64,000 nt of DNA from Mucilaginibacter gossypiicola (GCF_900110105.1 NZ_FOCL01000007.1:124001-188000); one strand, 5' to 3'. Numbered from the stretch's first letter, positions 33,657-43,149 are shown. Program-made: numbers and translations. Notes: generated by a model from the sequence alone, not told the origin.

Positions 33657-35909
33657 ATGAAAGTTAAGGTTCTTGTTTTTTCATTATTCATGTTTATTGC
33701 AAAGGTAATCCACGCCCAAAAAACAGAGGAAACGCCTGAGCATGAATTGAGCCGACTTAAAACAATGCCAGCCGATACTACGCGAATAGCAACACTGATA
33801 GATTTGGCCGAGGCTTACGAATATATGCCTTTTAAAACAAGCAGAACAGATACTATCGACATGTTTTTAAAAGAAGCCCGAAGCCTGAACGCTAAATTTA
33901 AGATAAATAAGTTTGGAGATAGGATAGACATTTTAGCTGCGCAAACCGCGTATGACAGGGATCAGGACCTGGACCTGAAAAAGCTTTTTCTTCCTATTGT
34001 TAACAGGTGCAAAAGGTCCGGAGATACATTAGGGGAGTGCCTCGCATGGTCACAGTTGGGCGTGAATATTGTTCGTGGGGAGAAAGAGATGTTTTATAAA
34101 ATATATTGTTTTGAGCAGGCATTGCTGCTTGCTCAAAAATTAAAAGACCAGGATAGGGTACTTGACCTCATTACAAACATAGCTCGAATACATACCCGGC
34201 AGGGTAACTTCAATTTGGCCGAGAAAGAATTGTTGCAGGTTATCAACCCGGAAATGAAGGCCTCATACAATATTTTATTATCGGCCTATGATAACCTTTC
34301 TTTAGTTTACATAAAAAAAGGAGATTATCAAAAGGCACTGGCCTATGGGTTAAAAGCAGAGGAAACGATGGGGCCTGCTGCGGATTCGTCTTATGCGTAC
34401 AACTACTATATTCGCATAGCCGAGATTCATAAGGATCTGGGCAACCTGCCCGAAAGTTTGCAATGGGCAAAAAAAGCTTACGCTTTTGTTGTTCGTAATC
34501 ATGAAAATTCAGCCACTGAGATCACGGCTAAAGACCTGGTAGTTGAACGGCTGCTGGATTTGGGACGACCGGAAGAAGCTTTGAAATTTGTACTGATGGA
34601 TTCTGAAAAGTATAAAAAGCTGGATCCTTCATCTCAGATATTATACCTTTCATTAGTTGGAGACTGCTATCACAAACTTGGAAAAGATGCGCCCGCTGAA
34701 AAAAGTTATCTGGAGATGATTGCTTTGGCTAACCGGCAGAAAGCCGATTTTTCTGCGAGGGAAATGGCCTCATCCTTTCAGCATATCGGATCTTTTTATC
34801 TTGGTATACACAGGCAAAATGTGGCAAAACCTTATCTCCTCCAGGCTTTAAAGTACCTCAATATTGCCGGAAAGAAGAACGATTTGAAAAGTAACTACCT
34901 GATGCTTTTTCAGGCAGACTCTGCTGCGGGTAATTACCAAAGCGCGATGAGGTATTTGCAACTTAGTAACCGGTTAAAAGATTCCATATTCAATGCCGAA
35001 AAAAATAAACAGATACAGCAACTGCAAATATCGTTTGATACAGAACAAAAAAATAAAGATATCAATGAGTTACAGGCTGTAGCAAAGTTGCAAAAGCTAA
35101 GTTTGAAAAATGCTGAAGCATCAAAAAACTGGGTTATTTTAGGTTCTTGCCTGCTCCTGATAGTGGCTGTTTTGCTTTACAGGAATTCGCTTACTGCCAA
35201 AAGAAATAGCAGGCTTATTCAAAAGAAAAACCAATCCTTACAGCGCTATCTTCAGGAAAAGGAATGGCTGATAAAAGAGGTGCATCACCGGGTAAAAAAC
35301 AACCTGCATACACTTATATGTTTGTTGGAGTCGCAGGCCAAAAATCTGAAAGACGATGCCTTGCAGGCTATAGAAACCAGCCAGAACCGCATCTTTGCAA
35401 TGTCTTTGATCCATCAAAAGCTTTACCGGTCGGATGATGTAAAAACCATCAATATGGCCGAGTATATTCCTGAACTCGTTTTTAACCTTCGGCGGAGCTT
35501 TGATATTTCTGATCAGGTTATTTTTGACGTTGATGTGGCTCCTGTTTCTCTTAATGTGGCCTACGCCATACCTTTTGGCCTCATTATTAATGAAGCCGTA
35601 ACCAATGCAATCAAATATGCTTTTCCAAAAAGCGAAGGAACCATTTCGGTTGTATTATATCAATATAATAAAGAGGTTGTATTGACAATAGCCGATAACG
35701 GAATAGGAATGCCCTTCAATTTTGATAGTAGCCAATCATTGGGTATTGAATTAATGAAAGGCTTATCACAGGATATAGAGGGGGAAATTAGTATCGAAAC
35801 GCATAACGGAACCCGGGTAATAGTTGCCTGTACTCCCCTAAATAATTTTGAAAAAGAAGTCTTTATTGCCGCGGATAAAGGCGCAATAGCTATGCTGATT
35901 GAACAATGA
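33657..35909 (+). CDS. TPR sensor histidine kinase (HisKA_2 type)
   Basis: A 750-residue protein. Signal peptide 1-21 (VIHA|QKT), a long periplasmic TPR array (about 60-440), a coiled segment, and a membrane helix at about 490-508 (NWVILGSCLLLIVAVLLY). The cytoplasmic part is a HisKA_2 domain with KEVHHRVKNNLHTLICLLESQ (phospho-accepting His544, preceded by His543) and an HATPase domain with NEAVTNAIKYAF and DNGIGMPFNF. The TPRs suggest sensing through a protein or peptide partner in the periplasm. It precedes an NtrC-type regulator (36199) and a shorter paralogous kinase (37693), the likely members of one signalling unit. The 58-bp gap after SusD leaves read-through possible. Confidence 0.93.
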   Translation: MKVKVLVFSLFMFIAKVIHAQKTEETPEHELSRLKTMPADTTRIATLIDLAEAYEYMPFKTSRTDTIDMFLKEARSLNAKFKINKFGDRIDILAAQTAYDRDQDLDLKKLFLPIVNRCKRSGDTLGECLAWSQLGVNIVRGEKEMFYKIYCFEQALLLAQKLKDQDRVLDLITNIARIHTRQGNFNLAEKELLQVINPEMKASYNILLSAYDNLSLVYIKKGDYQKALAYGLKAEETMGPAADSSYAYNYYIRIAEIHKDLGNLPESLQWAKKAYAFVVRNHENSATEITAKDLVVERLLDLGRPEEALKFVLMDSEKYKKLDPSSQILYLSLVGDCYHKLGKDAPAEKSYLEMIALANRQKADFSAREMASSFQHIGSFYLGIHRQNVAKPYLLQALKYLNIAGKKNDLKSNYLMLFQADSAAGNYQSAMRYLQLSNRLKDSIFNAEKNKQIQQLQISFDTEQKNKDINELQAVAKLQKLSLKNAEASKNWVILGSCLLLIVAVLLYRNSLTAKRNSRLIQKKNQSLQRYLQEKEWLIKEVHHRVKNNLHTLICLLESQAKNLKDDALQAIETSQNRIFAMSLIHQKLYRSDDVKTINMAEYIPELVFNLRRSFDISDQVIFDVDVAPVSLNVAYAIPFGLIINEAVTNAIKYAFPKSEGTISVVLYQYNKEVVLTIADNGIGMPFNFDSSQSLGIELMKGLSQDIEGEISIETHNGTRVIVACTPLNNFEKEVFIAADKGAIAMLIEQ

Positions 35910-35957
35910 AGGGGCGCGAAATTCTTTACTCCGAGCAGGGCAAATGGTATGCTCAGG

Positions 35958-35996
35958 ATCATGAAATCTCATGCTGAAATCACGGGATTTCATGAT
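35958..35996. promoter_or_regulatory. Inverted repeat ATCATGAAATC / GATTTCATGAT
   Basis: Perfect 11-bp arms at 35958-35968 and 35986-35996, 49 bp after the kinase stop. As a hairpin followed by TTTTG it could terminate the kinase transcript. As a palindrome resembling those at 10826 and 26800 it could be an operator. The sequence alone does not decide. Confidence 0.4.
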
Positions 35997-36056
35997 TTTG
36001 TGAAGGTTGTGTTGTTTGCATTTTGCTGATGGTTAAATAGATACCATTCGGCATAG

Positions 36057-36068
36057 CGTTTGTATTTA
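36057..36068 (+). promoter_or_regulatory. CGTTTGTATTTA block upstream of the NtrC-type regulator gene
   Basis: The 12-mer also lies upstream of the LytTR gene (10755-10744, minus strand), and in both places a CATGAAAT palindrome lies 60-75 bp further upstream. The flanks also look alike (a preceding ATA, a following CG and AA). Its role is unknown; it may be part of a promoter or a regulator site. Confidence 0.35.
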
Positions 36069-36198
36069 CCGCAAATCGGTTTTAGGCAGTGTGTGCTTAG
36101 CCATTGATCGGTTTGTAAATTATATTACATTTTCTTAGGCAGTCCGGTTTAACCACTAAAATAGGTGGCCATGGAACCGGAATTCAGAAAACATCGGC

Positions 36199-37581
36199 AT
36201 GAAAAATAAAATATTAATAGTCGAAGATCAGTTTATAGAAGCAAACAACCTGCGTAGGGTTTTGGAGGGGGCAGGTTACGCTGTTTGCCCTGTTGCCCGT
36301 TCGTTTGAAGAAGCGGTTAAAATCCTTCGGTCGGATTTGCCTGATCTTGTGCTGCTGGATATCTTTTTAAAAGGAGATAAAACGGGTATTGACCTGGCCC
36401 CGATAATCAGGGAACATAAAATACCTTTTATTTATCTTTCGGCAAATTCAGACGAACGCACTTTTAAGCTTGCTAAGCAAACCTCACCATATGGGTTCCT
36501 GGTAAAACCATTCCGTGAAAAAGATGTGCTGGCTATGCTTGATATCGCTACAAACTTGCATGCCGAACACCTTTCGCTGGCGCGCGTCTCGAAGGCATAT
36601 AAAGAGCCTTCCGATTTAAAAAGCACGGGCATCGGCAATTTCGGCATGGCCGGAAAAAGCACTGGTTTAAAAGACGTGACAAGGCTGATCCAGATTGCAG
36701 CGGGCGCTGAAAGCCCGGTGCTCATATTGGGTGAAAGCGGAACCGGCAAAGAATTGGTGGCAAAGGCTATTCATCATCATTCGGCCCGTGGTAAAAAGCC
36801 GGTCATCGTTGTTGATTGTGCCGCTGTGTCACCCACACTGATAGAATCGGAACTTTTTGGGCATGAAAAGGGAAGCTTTACCGGTGCAGTAGACAAAAGG
36901 ATAGGCAAGTTTGAACAGGCAGAAAGCGGTACCATTTTTCTGGACGAGATAGGGGAAATGCCGCTGGAGATCCAATCTAAATTGCTCAGGGTTTTGCAGG
37001 AAAAAGAGATTTGCCCGGTTGGAGGGAAAAGGAAAAACGTGAATGTTCGGATCATTGCGGCTACCAACAGGAACCTGGAAGAAGAGATTGCCGCCGGCAG
37101 GTTCAGGCTGGATCTTTATTACCGGCTTTATGTATTCCCGATAGAACTGTCGCCATTGCGGGAAAGAAAGGCCGATATCATGCCTATTGCAGATCACTAT
37201 CTGGGTGTTTTTGCCGCAGCGAACAACAAAAAAATTACGGGATTTTCTGATTCGGTTAAGAAGACGTTGCTTGATTACCCCTGGCCGGGTAATGTACGGC
37301 AGCTTATTAATCTTATTGAACGTTCTGTACTGCTTTGTGATGGCCCGCTCATTAAACAGGTAACGCTGCCTGTTTTACAACGTAATCCTATTGTTGGTAA
37401 TAATAAAGCGCAGAGCATCAAAACCTTCGCCGATAACGAACGCGACCATATTTTGGATACACTGGCAAAATGCAACTGGAAAGTATATGGTGCAGGAGGC
37501 GCGGCAGAACTGCTTAACATTAATTCTTCAACGCTCAAATCAAGGATGATCAAGCTGGGTATTTCCAAGCAATTCGGTTGA
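36199..37581 (+). CDS. Sigma-54-dependent NtrC-type response regulator
   Basis: A 460-residue enhancer-binding protein. The receiver (about 1-120) has phospho-accepting Asp54 in VLLDIFLKGD and the Lys of GFLVKPF. The AAA+ domain (about 148-380) has Walker A GESGTGKE (178-185), the sigma-54 contact loop as GSFTGA (225-230, the less common form of GAFTGA) and Walker B TIFLDEIGEMP. A Fis-type helix-turn-helix ends the protein (about 415-458, ELLNINSSTLKSRMIKLGI). It lies between two paralogous kinases, so it should take phosphate from one or both and activate RpoN-dependent promoters, which were not identified in the window. Confidence 0.95.
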   Translation: MKNKILIVEDQFIEANNLRRVLEGAGYAVCPVARSFEEAVKILRSDLPDLVLLDIFLKGDKTGIDLAPIIREHKIPFIYLSANSDERTFKLAKQTSPYGFLVKPFREKDVLAMLDIATNLHAEHLSLARVSKAYKEPSDLKSTGIGNFGMAGKSTGLKDVTRLIQIAAGAESPVLILGESGTGKELVAKAIHHHSARGKKPVIVVDCAAVSPTLIESELFGHEKGSFTGAVDKRIGKFEQAESGTIFLDEIGEMPLEIQSKLLRVLQEKEICPVGGKRKNVNVRIIAATNRNLEEEIAAGRFRLDLYYRLYVFPIELSPLRERKADIMPIADHYLGVFAAANNKKITGFSDSVKKTLLDYPWPGNVRQLINLIERSVLLCDGPLIKQVTLPVLQRNPIVGNNKAQSIKTFADNERDHILDTLAKCNWKVYGAGGAAELLNINSSTLKSRMIKLGISKQFG

Positions 37582-37692
37582 TGCCCCAGTGAACGCTGAT
37601 TTTAAGTAAAACAAATTTCTCATTGAAAGGGAATTTCTGCATAACCCTATAACACCTGCGAGCAGAAACTGGTCAGCATTCTGAAAATCGCC

Positions 37693-38880
37693 ATGAAGAC
37701 ATTTATCACAATTATTTTGTTCCTGCTATCGCGCCTGACTGGGCTGGCTCAAGAACCTCATCCCCGCCTGTTGCCTGGTCGGGATGCCGACACAAGCCAA
37801 TCTGCAGGGAATGCCTGCCTTATTAAAAAGCAGTATGGTAAAGCAAAATATTATTTGCTGAAAGCTCTGAAGGAATATGAAAGAGACGGAGATGTAAAAA
37901 AAGTACACGATGTTACCCTACTGCTTTTCAAGACAGATTCTGCCGCCGGAAATTATCAAAGCGCAATCTCTTATTTACAGCAAAGCGACAGGTTAAAAGA
38001 TTCAATGCTCAATTTAATCAAAAGCAAGCAAATTAAGGATTTGCAAATCGCCTATGCTACGGAGCACAAGAATAAATATATCAGGGATCTGAAAAATTCG
38101 GCTAAGGTGAGGCAATTGAACCTGGCTCATGCCAGTTCTGCAAGAATCTGGACAATTATAGGGGCTGCATTACTGTTAGTTAATGCAGGCCTGCTTTTAC
38201 GGCAAGGGATGGCCGCAAAAAGGAACAACGCTGCTATCGACCGGAAAAATGAAATGCTGCAGCACTTGATCACCGAGAAGGAATGGTTGCTAAAAGAAGT
38301 TCATGACCGTGTAAAAAACAATCTTCACACCGTTATTTGTTTATTGGAATCGCAGGCAAAATATCTCGAAAATGATGCTCTAAATGCAGTTGAAAGCTGC
38401 CAGCACCGAATCTTTGCCATGTCACTGATCCATCAAAAGTTGTACAGGACAGATCATGTTAAAACAATTGATATGACGGAGTACATACCCGAATTGATCA
38501 ATAACCTGGAGGCAAGTTTTGGAGTTGAGGGCTTCGTTAGTTTTAAGTTTAATATTGATCCTGTGGTACTCGACATTTCTTACGCCATACCCTTAGCGCT
38601 GATCATGAATGAGGCCGTTACCAACGCCATTAAATATGCATTTCCGGGTTATAAAGCCGGTGAAATTCAAATTACATTGGTTAACGACAGTGATCAAATA
38701 AAGCTTCAAATTTCGGATAACGGCATTGGCCTTTCAGAAGATCCTTGTTGTACGGCATACAATTCGCTTGGAATGGAATTAATGAAAGGTTTAAGCGCAG
38801 AAATAAACGGGGTTATCAGATTTGAAAACTTAGGTGGCACCCGGATCTCTATCATTTTTATTCCATCTTTGCAGGTTTAA
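37693..38880 (+). CDS. Shortened paralogous sensor kinase with Asp at the phospho-accepting His position
   Basis: A 395-residue paralog of the 33657 kinase, alike from its DSAAGNYQSA segment onward. Signal peptide 1-19 (GLA|QEP), only one or two TPR units instead of the long array, a coiled part, a membrane helix at about 155-172 and HisKA_2 plus HATPase domains. In the H-box the relative has HHRVKN; here it is HDRVKN (His204, Asp205). By comparison with HisKA_2 and HWE families the His next to Arg is the phosphate acceptor, so this protein may be unable to autophosphorylate. The ATP site looks intact (NEAVTNAIKYAF, DNGIGLSED). It could regulate its paralog as a heterodimer partner or phosphatase, or use His204. 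Confidence 0.9.
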   Translation: MKTFITIILFLLSRLTGLAQEPHPRLLPGRDADTSQSAGNACLIKKQYGKAKYYLLKALKEYERDGDVKKVHDVTLLLFKTDSAAGNYQSAISYLQQSDRLKDSMLNLIKSKQIKDLQIAYATEHKNKYIRDLKNSAKVRQLNLAHASSARIWTIIGAALLLVNAGLLLRQGMAAKRNNAAIDRKNEMLQHLITEKEWLLKEVHDRVKNNLHTVICLLESQAKYLENDALNAVESCQHRIFAMSLIHQKLYRTDHVKTIDMTEYIPELINNLEASFGVEGFVSFKFNIDPVVLDISYAIPLALIMNEAVTNAIKYAFPGYKAGEIQITLVNDSDQIKLQISDNGIGLSEDPCCTAYNSLGMELMKGLSAEINGVIRFENLGGTRISIIFIPSLQV

Positions 38881-38881
38881 T

Positions 38882-39913
38882 TTATTGCTTTGACTTATCC
38901 CGAAGGGACGATTCGCGGATAATCAATTCAGATCGAAGTATTAGCCCGTGTGTTTGCTGAAGGTCTTGTTTATCAAGTAAATAATTGATCATCAATTTGG
39001 CAGCAGCTTCTCCCATTTCATGGCCTTTGTAGTTTACTGTTGTAAGCGGTGGCTCAATTACAGTAGCAGTGGGATCGTTGTTAAATCCGGCAACTGCGAT
39101 ATCATCAGGGATATTTATCCCTTCTTTTTTTAGGGCCTGCATGCAGCCCACTGCGCATATGTCATTCGCCACAAATAAGCCATCGGGTAGTGGATCCATC
39201 TTTAGAATTTCCCCCGCAGCTTCAGCGCCCGCTTCGCTGGTGAGGTCATTAATGATCACCAAACTATTGTCAAATTCAATATGATTTTCTTCCAAAGCTT
39301 TTTTATAGCCTTGAAAACGTTCTGAGTACACATTACGTAGCTGGTTGCCCCCTATATGGACTATTTTTTTGCATCCTTGTTTTATCAGATGATTGGTAAT
39401 ATCGAATGCCGCTTTGTAATTGTCAATGTAAATTTGCGGGCACATAGCATGATCAAACACACGATCAAAAAATATAACGGGGATATTGCGTTTAATAAAT
39501 GGTTCAAAGTGATCAAAACTGGTGGTGTCATATGCTACGGAAACCAGTAAGCCATCCACCCGGTTGTTAAGCATTGCTTTTGCATTACTCGCCTCCTTTT
39601 TCATTGTTTCGAGCGATTGACTTATAAAAAGGTTATAGTTGTTATTGTTAACTACCTTTTCAATGCCGGCAAGTACATCGGCCATAAAGTTGCTGTTAAG
39701 CCGGGGGACTATTACCCCAATAACATTGCTTTGCTTTTTGCGGAGGTTACTTGCAAATGAATTAGAACGGTAACCCATTTCATCTGCTGTTTTGACAATC
39801 AGTTTTTTTGTTGCCTTGCTAACCCTTGGATGATCTTTTAGACCCCTGCTAACAGTTGCAGCCGAAATATTAAGTTTCGCCGCGATATCGTAAATAGTTA
39901 TCTCTTTTTGCAC
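38882..39913 (-). CDS. LacI-family transcriptional regulator of the GH115 locus
   Basis: A 343-residue regulator. The N-terminal helix-turn-helix (about 5-26) reads TIYDIAAKLNISAATVSRGL, followed by the hinge helix RSNSFASNLRKKQS. The periplasmic-binding-protein-like sugar domain spans 60-335 (NVIGVIVPRLNSNFMADVLAG, FFDRVFDHAMCPQIYIDNYKA). The typical LacI-family palindrome GCAATCGATTGC lies 74 bp upstream of its own start and three times before the divergent GH115 and SusC genes, so it very likely controls itself and the locus. The effector should be a sugar from the target glycan. The gene ends 1 bp from the stop of the convergent kinase gene. Confidence 0.93.
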   Translation of the reverse strand: MQKEITIYDIAAKLNISAATVSRGLKDHPRVSKATKKLIVKTADEMGYRSNSFASNLRKKQSNVIGVIVPRLNSNFMADVLAGIEKVVNNNNYNLFISQSLETMKKEASNAKAMLNNRVDGLLVSVAYDTTSFDHFEPFIKRNIPVIFFDRVFDHAMCPQIYIDNYKAAFDITNHLIKQGCKKIVHIGGNQLRNVYSERFQGYKKALEENHIEFDNSLVIINDLTSEAGAEAAGEILKMDPLPDGLFVANDICAVGCMQALKKEGINIPDDIAVAGFNNDPTATVIEPPLTTVNYKGHEMGEAAAKLMINYLLDKQDLQQTHGLILRSELIIRESSLRDKSKQ

Positions 39914-39986
39914 GCTTTTTAGGGGAATGTGGTTTACCGATTTAGCGATAAATATATAAATAAAATAATAGCAAAGAACGAAAAAT

Positions 39987-39996
39987 GCAATCGATT
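39987..39996. promoter_or_regulatory. LacI-type operator at the regulator's own promoter
   Basis: CAATCGATTG within TGCAATCGATTGTA, 74 bp upstream of the regulator ATG. It matches the three operators at 42881-43161. Confidence 0.8.
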
Positions 39997-40079
39997 GTAT
40001 TGTGTTTGAATTGTCGTATACTCGCAGTATTCTGAATAGGGGAGTTATAAAACAAATTGAGCCTAATAAGTATCGCTTT

Positions 40080-40119
40080 AATTAGCGTAACTCATTAAAA
40101 ATAAGTGGTTACGCTAATT
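40080..40119 (-). terminator. Hairpin downstream of the GH115 gene
   Basis: AATTAGCGTAAC (40080-40091) and GTTACGCTAATT (40108-40119) pair perfectly. It starts 7 bp beyond the GH115 stop on the minus strand and lies before the LacI gene promoter, so it is probably a terminator separating the two leftward units. Confidence 0.7.
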
Positions 40120-40125
40120 GAAAAC

Positions 40126-42702
40126 TTACCTGTCCGTTCTTTTGCCTGAATCTGGTGGACCGAGGTAACTTGGTTGAAGTCCGCCGGTATTTAAGACAAC
40201 CCGTTCCAGTACAACGGCCGGGTCAACCATCCAGTATTTAATGGTATGTTTTCCGGCATGGCTAATATGATGCATCGTAGTTAGTTTCCTGATATTGTTC
40301 GATACGGTTTCTGCCCAATCCCTGCCGTCTACTTTAGTCGTTATGTTTACCTTTTGTGGTTGCTCATCGTCAATTGATACGGCATAATATAGGCCGTCGC
40401 CATTTTTAAAATCGAGGGTAGGGGAGATGAAGCAGGTAATTGCAACCTTCCCGGTATCTGTCAAATTAACATCGTATTCTAAATGGGGGGAAGTTCCTCC
40501 CGGGGTTAAACGTGGAGCAGTTACAGGCCACGGCGTTACGCCCGACATCGTGTTGCCAAAATCAGGAATAACTATCCAGGTTACATTCCCTGACGGTAAG
40601 GCCCGGCTATAATGTTCCGCTTCTATAGCTATGAACCCGTTTTTTCCGGCGCCAGCCTGCAAATTCAGTCCCGATGGCGCATCGGTAGACTTATGTAAAG
40701 AGTCCAAGCCTGCGCCAGCCTTAAACAATTCGGGCATCTTATTAGTCTTCGGATCAAACCATGATACGTACCCGATATGCGTTTGATCCATCATATGGTT
40801 CCATTTGCCATTTGCCAGCCTGGTATTGTAATAGTCTGATATTTCCTGGTCATGGTCAAATAGCTTTTTAACATTTGCTGCTGCCTGATCGGTCGCTGTG
40901 GAGTTTCCTGATTGCGCATAGAATTTGTTTTTCGCAGCCTCAAAATACATCTCATTTAAATTTGCACACGCCTGTATGGGATGAAGTACCAATTCGAAGT
41001 AGGCATCTTTATATTCACTGCCAATAACTGTATTGATTTGCTCTGCCTCGGCCAGCAGGTTGTTGTAGTCGCTAACCACCTGGCCAAACTCATCATAGTT
41101 GGAAAGGCTGTAAGTGTTTTGATTTAATAGTTCCGGCTTACATCTGGCATTGTAACGGGTATAACGTGTAAGCATATCTGCTATTTTGGAGGCATATTTG
41201 CTACCAAATTGCTGCGCCGCCCACTGTTGCGCATAATTGCCGAGGGTTGAAGCAGACCATTTTTCGGGGTTCCATGCGTAATCCAGGAAAAAGCTGATCG
41301 GATATTCCATTGGTTTCAGGTCGCCTACATTTACAACCCATATCTGCCTGGCGTTATACGCATAGGCCAGGTGCATTTGCTCCCAGGTTTTGGATATGGT
41401 ATTGGTGTTTAGCCATTTATAATTTCTTGGGCCGCCAACGTAATCAAAATGATAATAAATGCCATATCCGCCTTTTCTTGGCTTTGCTGTTAATGAAGGC
41501 AGTTTACGGATATTGCCCCAGTTATCATCACACAATAAAAGTGTAACATCATCCGGAACGCGCATCCCTTTATCATAATAATCTTGTACCTCCTTATATA
41601 AGGCCCACATCTGCGGAACGCTTTCCGGCGATTTTTTTAGTACTTCTCCTATAATGTTCCGCTGATCTTTAACAATGTTTTCCAGTAGTGCTATATTGCT
41701 GCCCTCGGTCATAGGTTTATCGCCGTCGCCCCGCATGCCAATGGTTACAACTGTTTCTTTGGTACCCATGTTTTCGATTCCCTGCCGCCAGAATGACTGC
41801 AGCACCTCCTTATTATTTTCGTAATTCCACTCACCTTTGCCATATTTCTTCCATTCCTGCTGCGCGCGGTCCATCGGTTCATGATGTGATGTGCCCATTA
41901 CCACGCCATATTCATCGGCAAGTACCGGGTTTTGCTTATCATCATCATTAAAGGCACTGCCCCACATAGCAGGCCACAGGTAATTACCTTTTAACCGGAG
42001 AATAAGCTCAAACATTTTTTCATAAACCAAATGATTGATTCCTCCAAATTTTTCACGTGCCCAGCCCGAAAACGCGGGAGCTTCATCATTGATAAAAATG
42101 CCGCGGTATTTCACAGCCGGACTGCCATCTGTATGTTTGAGTGGGTTAACATAAATTGATTTTTTATGTGCAGGAGGCACATCTGCCCACCAGTACCACG
42201 GAGATACACCTATCTGAGCCGAAAGATCGTAGACCCCGAAAATTGTACCACGTTTATCGCTGCCGGCAATAACAAGTGCCTGGTCAACTCCCGCAAAAGG
42301 TCGGTTAACCACCTGTATTACATAGCTTTCCCATTTTCCTGCTACTCCGTTAACGTTTAATTGCCCGTTTTTTACCATTTTGTCTATAACCGGATTTTTT
42401 CCGAGGGTACCTACAATTACCAGTCTTTTTGATTTAGGAGATGCTGCCAAAACCGCGGTTTTACCGGTTACGGCCTGGATGTCCTTCAAAAAACTGCCAA
42501 CTGCCAGGCGTACGCCTGGCCATTCGTTTTCACTTAACCATACCGGCGAGCTGCCTGTTTCATTAACGAGAGGAAAGTAGCCGGCGGTTATTTGCTCACT
42601 TATTAAATGAGGGTGCCCAGGCGATTGTGCCACTACGCTGCTTTTTAAAACAATGGTGAATAAAATTGCCAGCGTTAAACTGATTGTTTTTCTAAATATC
42701 AT
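40126..42702 (-). CDS. GH115 family alpha-glucuronidase
   Basis: An 858-residue exported enzyme (signal peptide 1-25, SVVA|QSP). The N-terminal domain (about 30-165) has AVGSFLKDIQAVTGKTAVL and IIAGSDKRGTIFGVYDLSAQIGVSPWYWWADVP, a hallmark of GH115. The catalytic barrel (about 175-500) includes FINDEAPAFSGWAREKFGG, GTSHHEPMDRAQQEWKKYG and LLLCDDNWGNIRKLPS. A helical part and a C-terminal carbohydrate-binding-like beta domain (about 690-850) follow. Family members remove (methyl)glucuronic acid side chains from xylan or from arabinogalactan. It reads leftwards from the operator-rich 590-bp region shared with the SusC gene. Confidence 0.93.
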   Translation of the reverse strand: MIFRKTISLTLAILFTIVLKSSVVAQSPGHPHLISEQITAGYFPLVNETGSSPVWLSENEWPGVRLAVGSFLKDIQAVTGKTAVLAASPKSKRLVIVGTLGKNPVIDKMVKNGQLNVNGVAGKWESYVIQVVNRPFAGVDQALVIAGSDKRGTIFGVYDLSAQIGVSPWYWWADVPPAHKKSIYVNPLKHTDGSPAVKYRGIFINDEAPAFSGWAREKFGGINHLVYEKMFELILRLKGNYLWPAMWGSAFNDDDKQNPVLADEYGVVMGTSHHEPMDRAQQEWKKYGKGEWNYENNKEVLQSFWRQGIENMGTKETVVTIGMRGDGDKPMTEGSNIALLENIVKDQRNIIGEVLKKSPESVPQMWALYKEVQDYYDKGMRVPDDVTLLLCDDNWGNIRKLPSLTAKPRKGGYGIYYHFDYVGGPRNYKWLNTNTISKTWEQMHLAYAYNARQIWVVNVGDLKPMEYPISFFLDYAWNPEKWSASTLGNYAQQWAAQQFGSKYASKIADMLTRYTRYNARCKPELLNQNTYSLSNYDEFGQVVSDYNNLLAEAEQINTVIGSEYKDAYFELVLHPIQACANLNEMYFEAAKNKFYAQSGNSTATDQAAANVKKLFDHDQEISDYYNTRLANGKWNHMMDQTHIGYVSWFDPKTNKMPELFKAGAGLDSLHKSTDAPSGLNLQAGAGKNGFIAIEAEHYSRALPSGNVTWIVIPDFGNTMSGVTPWPVTAPRLTPGGTSPHLEYDVNLTDTGKVAITCFISPTLDFKNGDGLYYAVSIDDEQPQKVNITTKVDGRDWAETVSNNIRKLTTMHHISHAGKHTIKYWMVDPAVVLERVVLNTGGLQPSYLGPPDSGKRTDR

Positions 42703-42880
42703 TTCTTATTAAAGTTTACTATATCCGGTATGCTTGTTTCGGTTCAGGAGATTGGCCTGGCATCCTAAACAAGGGCTAATGATTTCTTAAATGTTGTTAT
42801 AAATGGCTTAAAATGGTATGCTTTATTGGGCAATAAATCCCTTACGGCCTTAAAATTGGTGTAATTTATAAAAATAAAAT

Positions 42881-42894
42881 TGCAATCGATTGCA
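42881..42894. promoter_or_regulatory. LacI-type operator 1
   Basis: Perfect 14-bp palindrome TGCAATCGATTGCA, 179 bp upstream of the GH115 start. It is the most symmetric of the four copies. Confidence 0.85.
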
Positions 42895-43023
42895 CAATTA
42901 AATTTTTGTTGTATCTTGCCTTCGCCAATTAAACAAAGTTTTAACCCAAGTTCCTCTTATGGATTGCTTTATGAACCTTATATACGCCATAATTACGCGT
43001 TCTTATAATTTTGCTGTAATTGA

Positions 43024-43035
43024 GCAATCGATTGC
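43024..43035. promoter_or_regulatory. LacI-type operator 2
   Basis: Perfect 12-bp palindrome GCAATCGATTGC in the middle of the divergent region. Confidence 0.85.
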
Positions 43036-43149
43036 CAATAGGGGTAATTTATTGCTACAATTGAATGGCAGGGGTGCTGGGTTCTTAGCTAAATATTATA
43101 AACCATTATCAAAATTTTAAAAAAAAGGAGTTTTGGATGCTTTGGTTTT

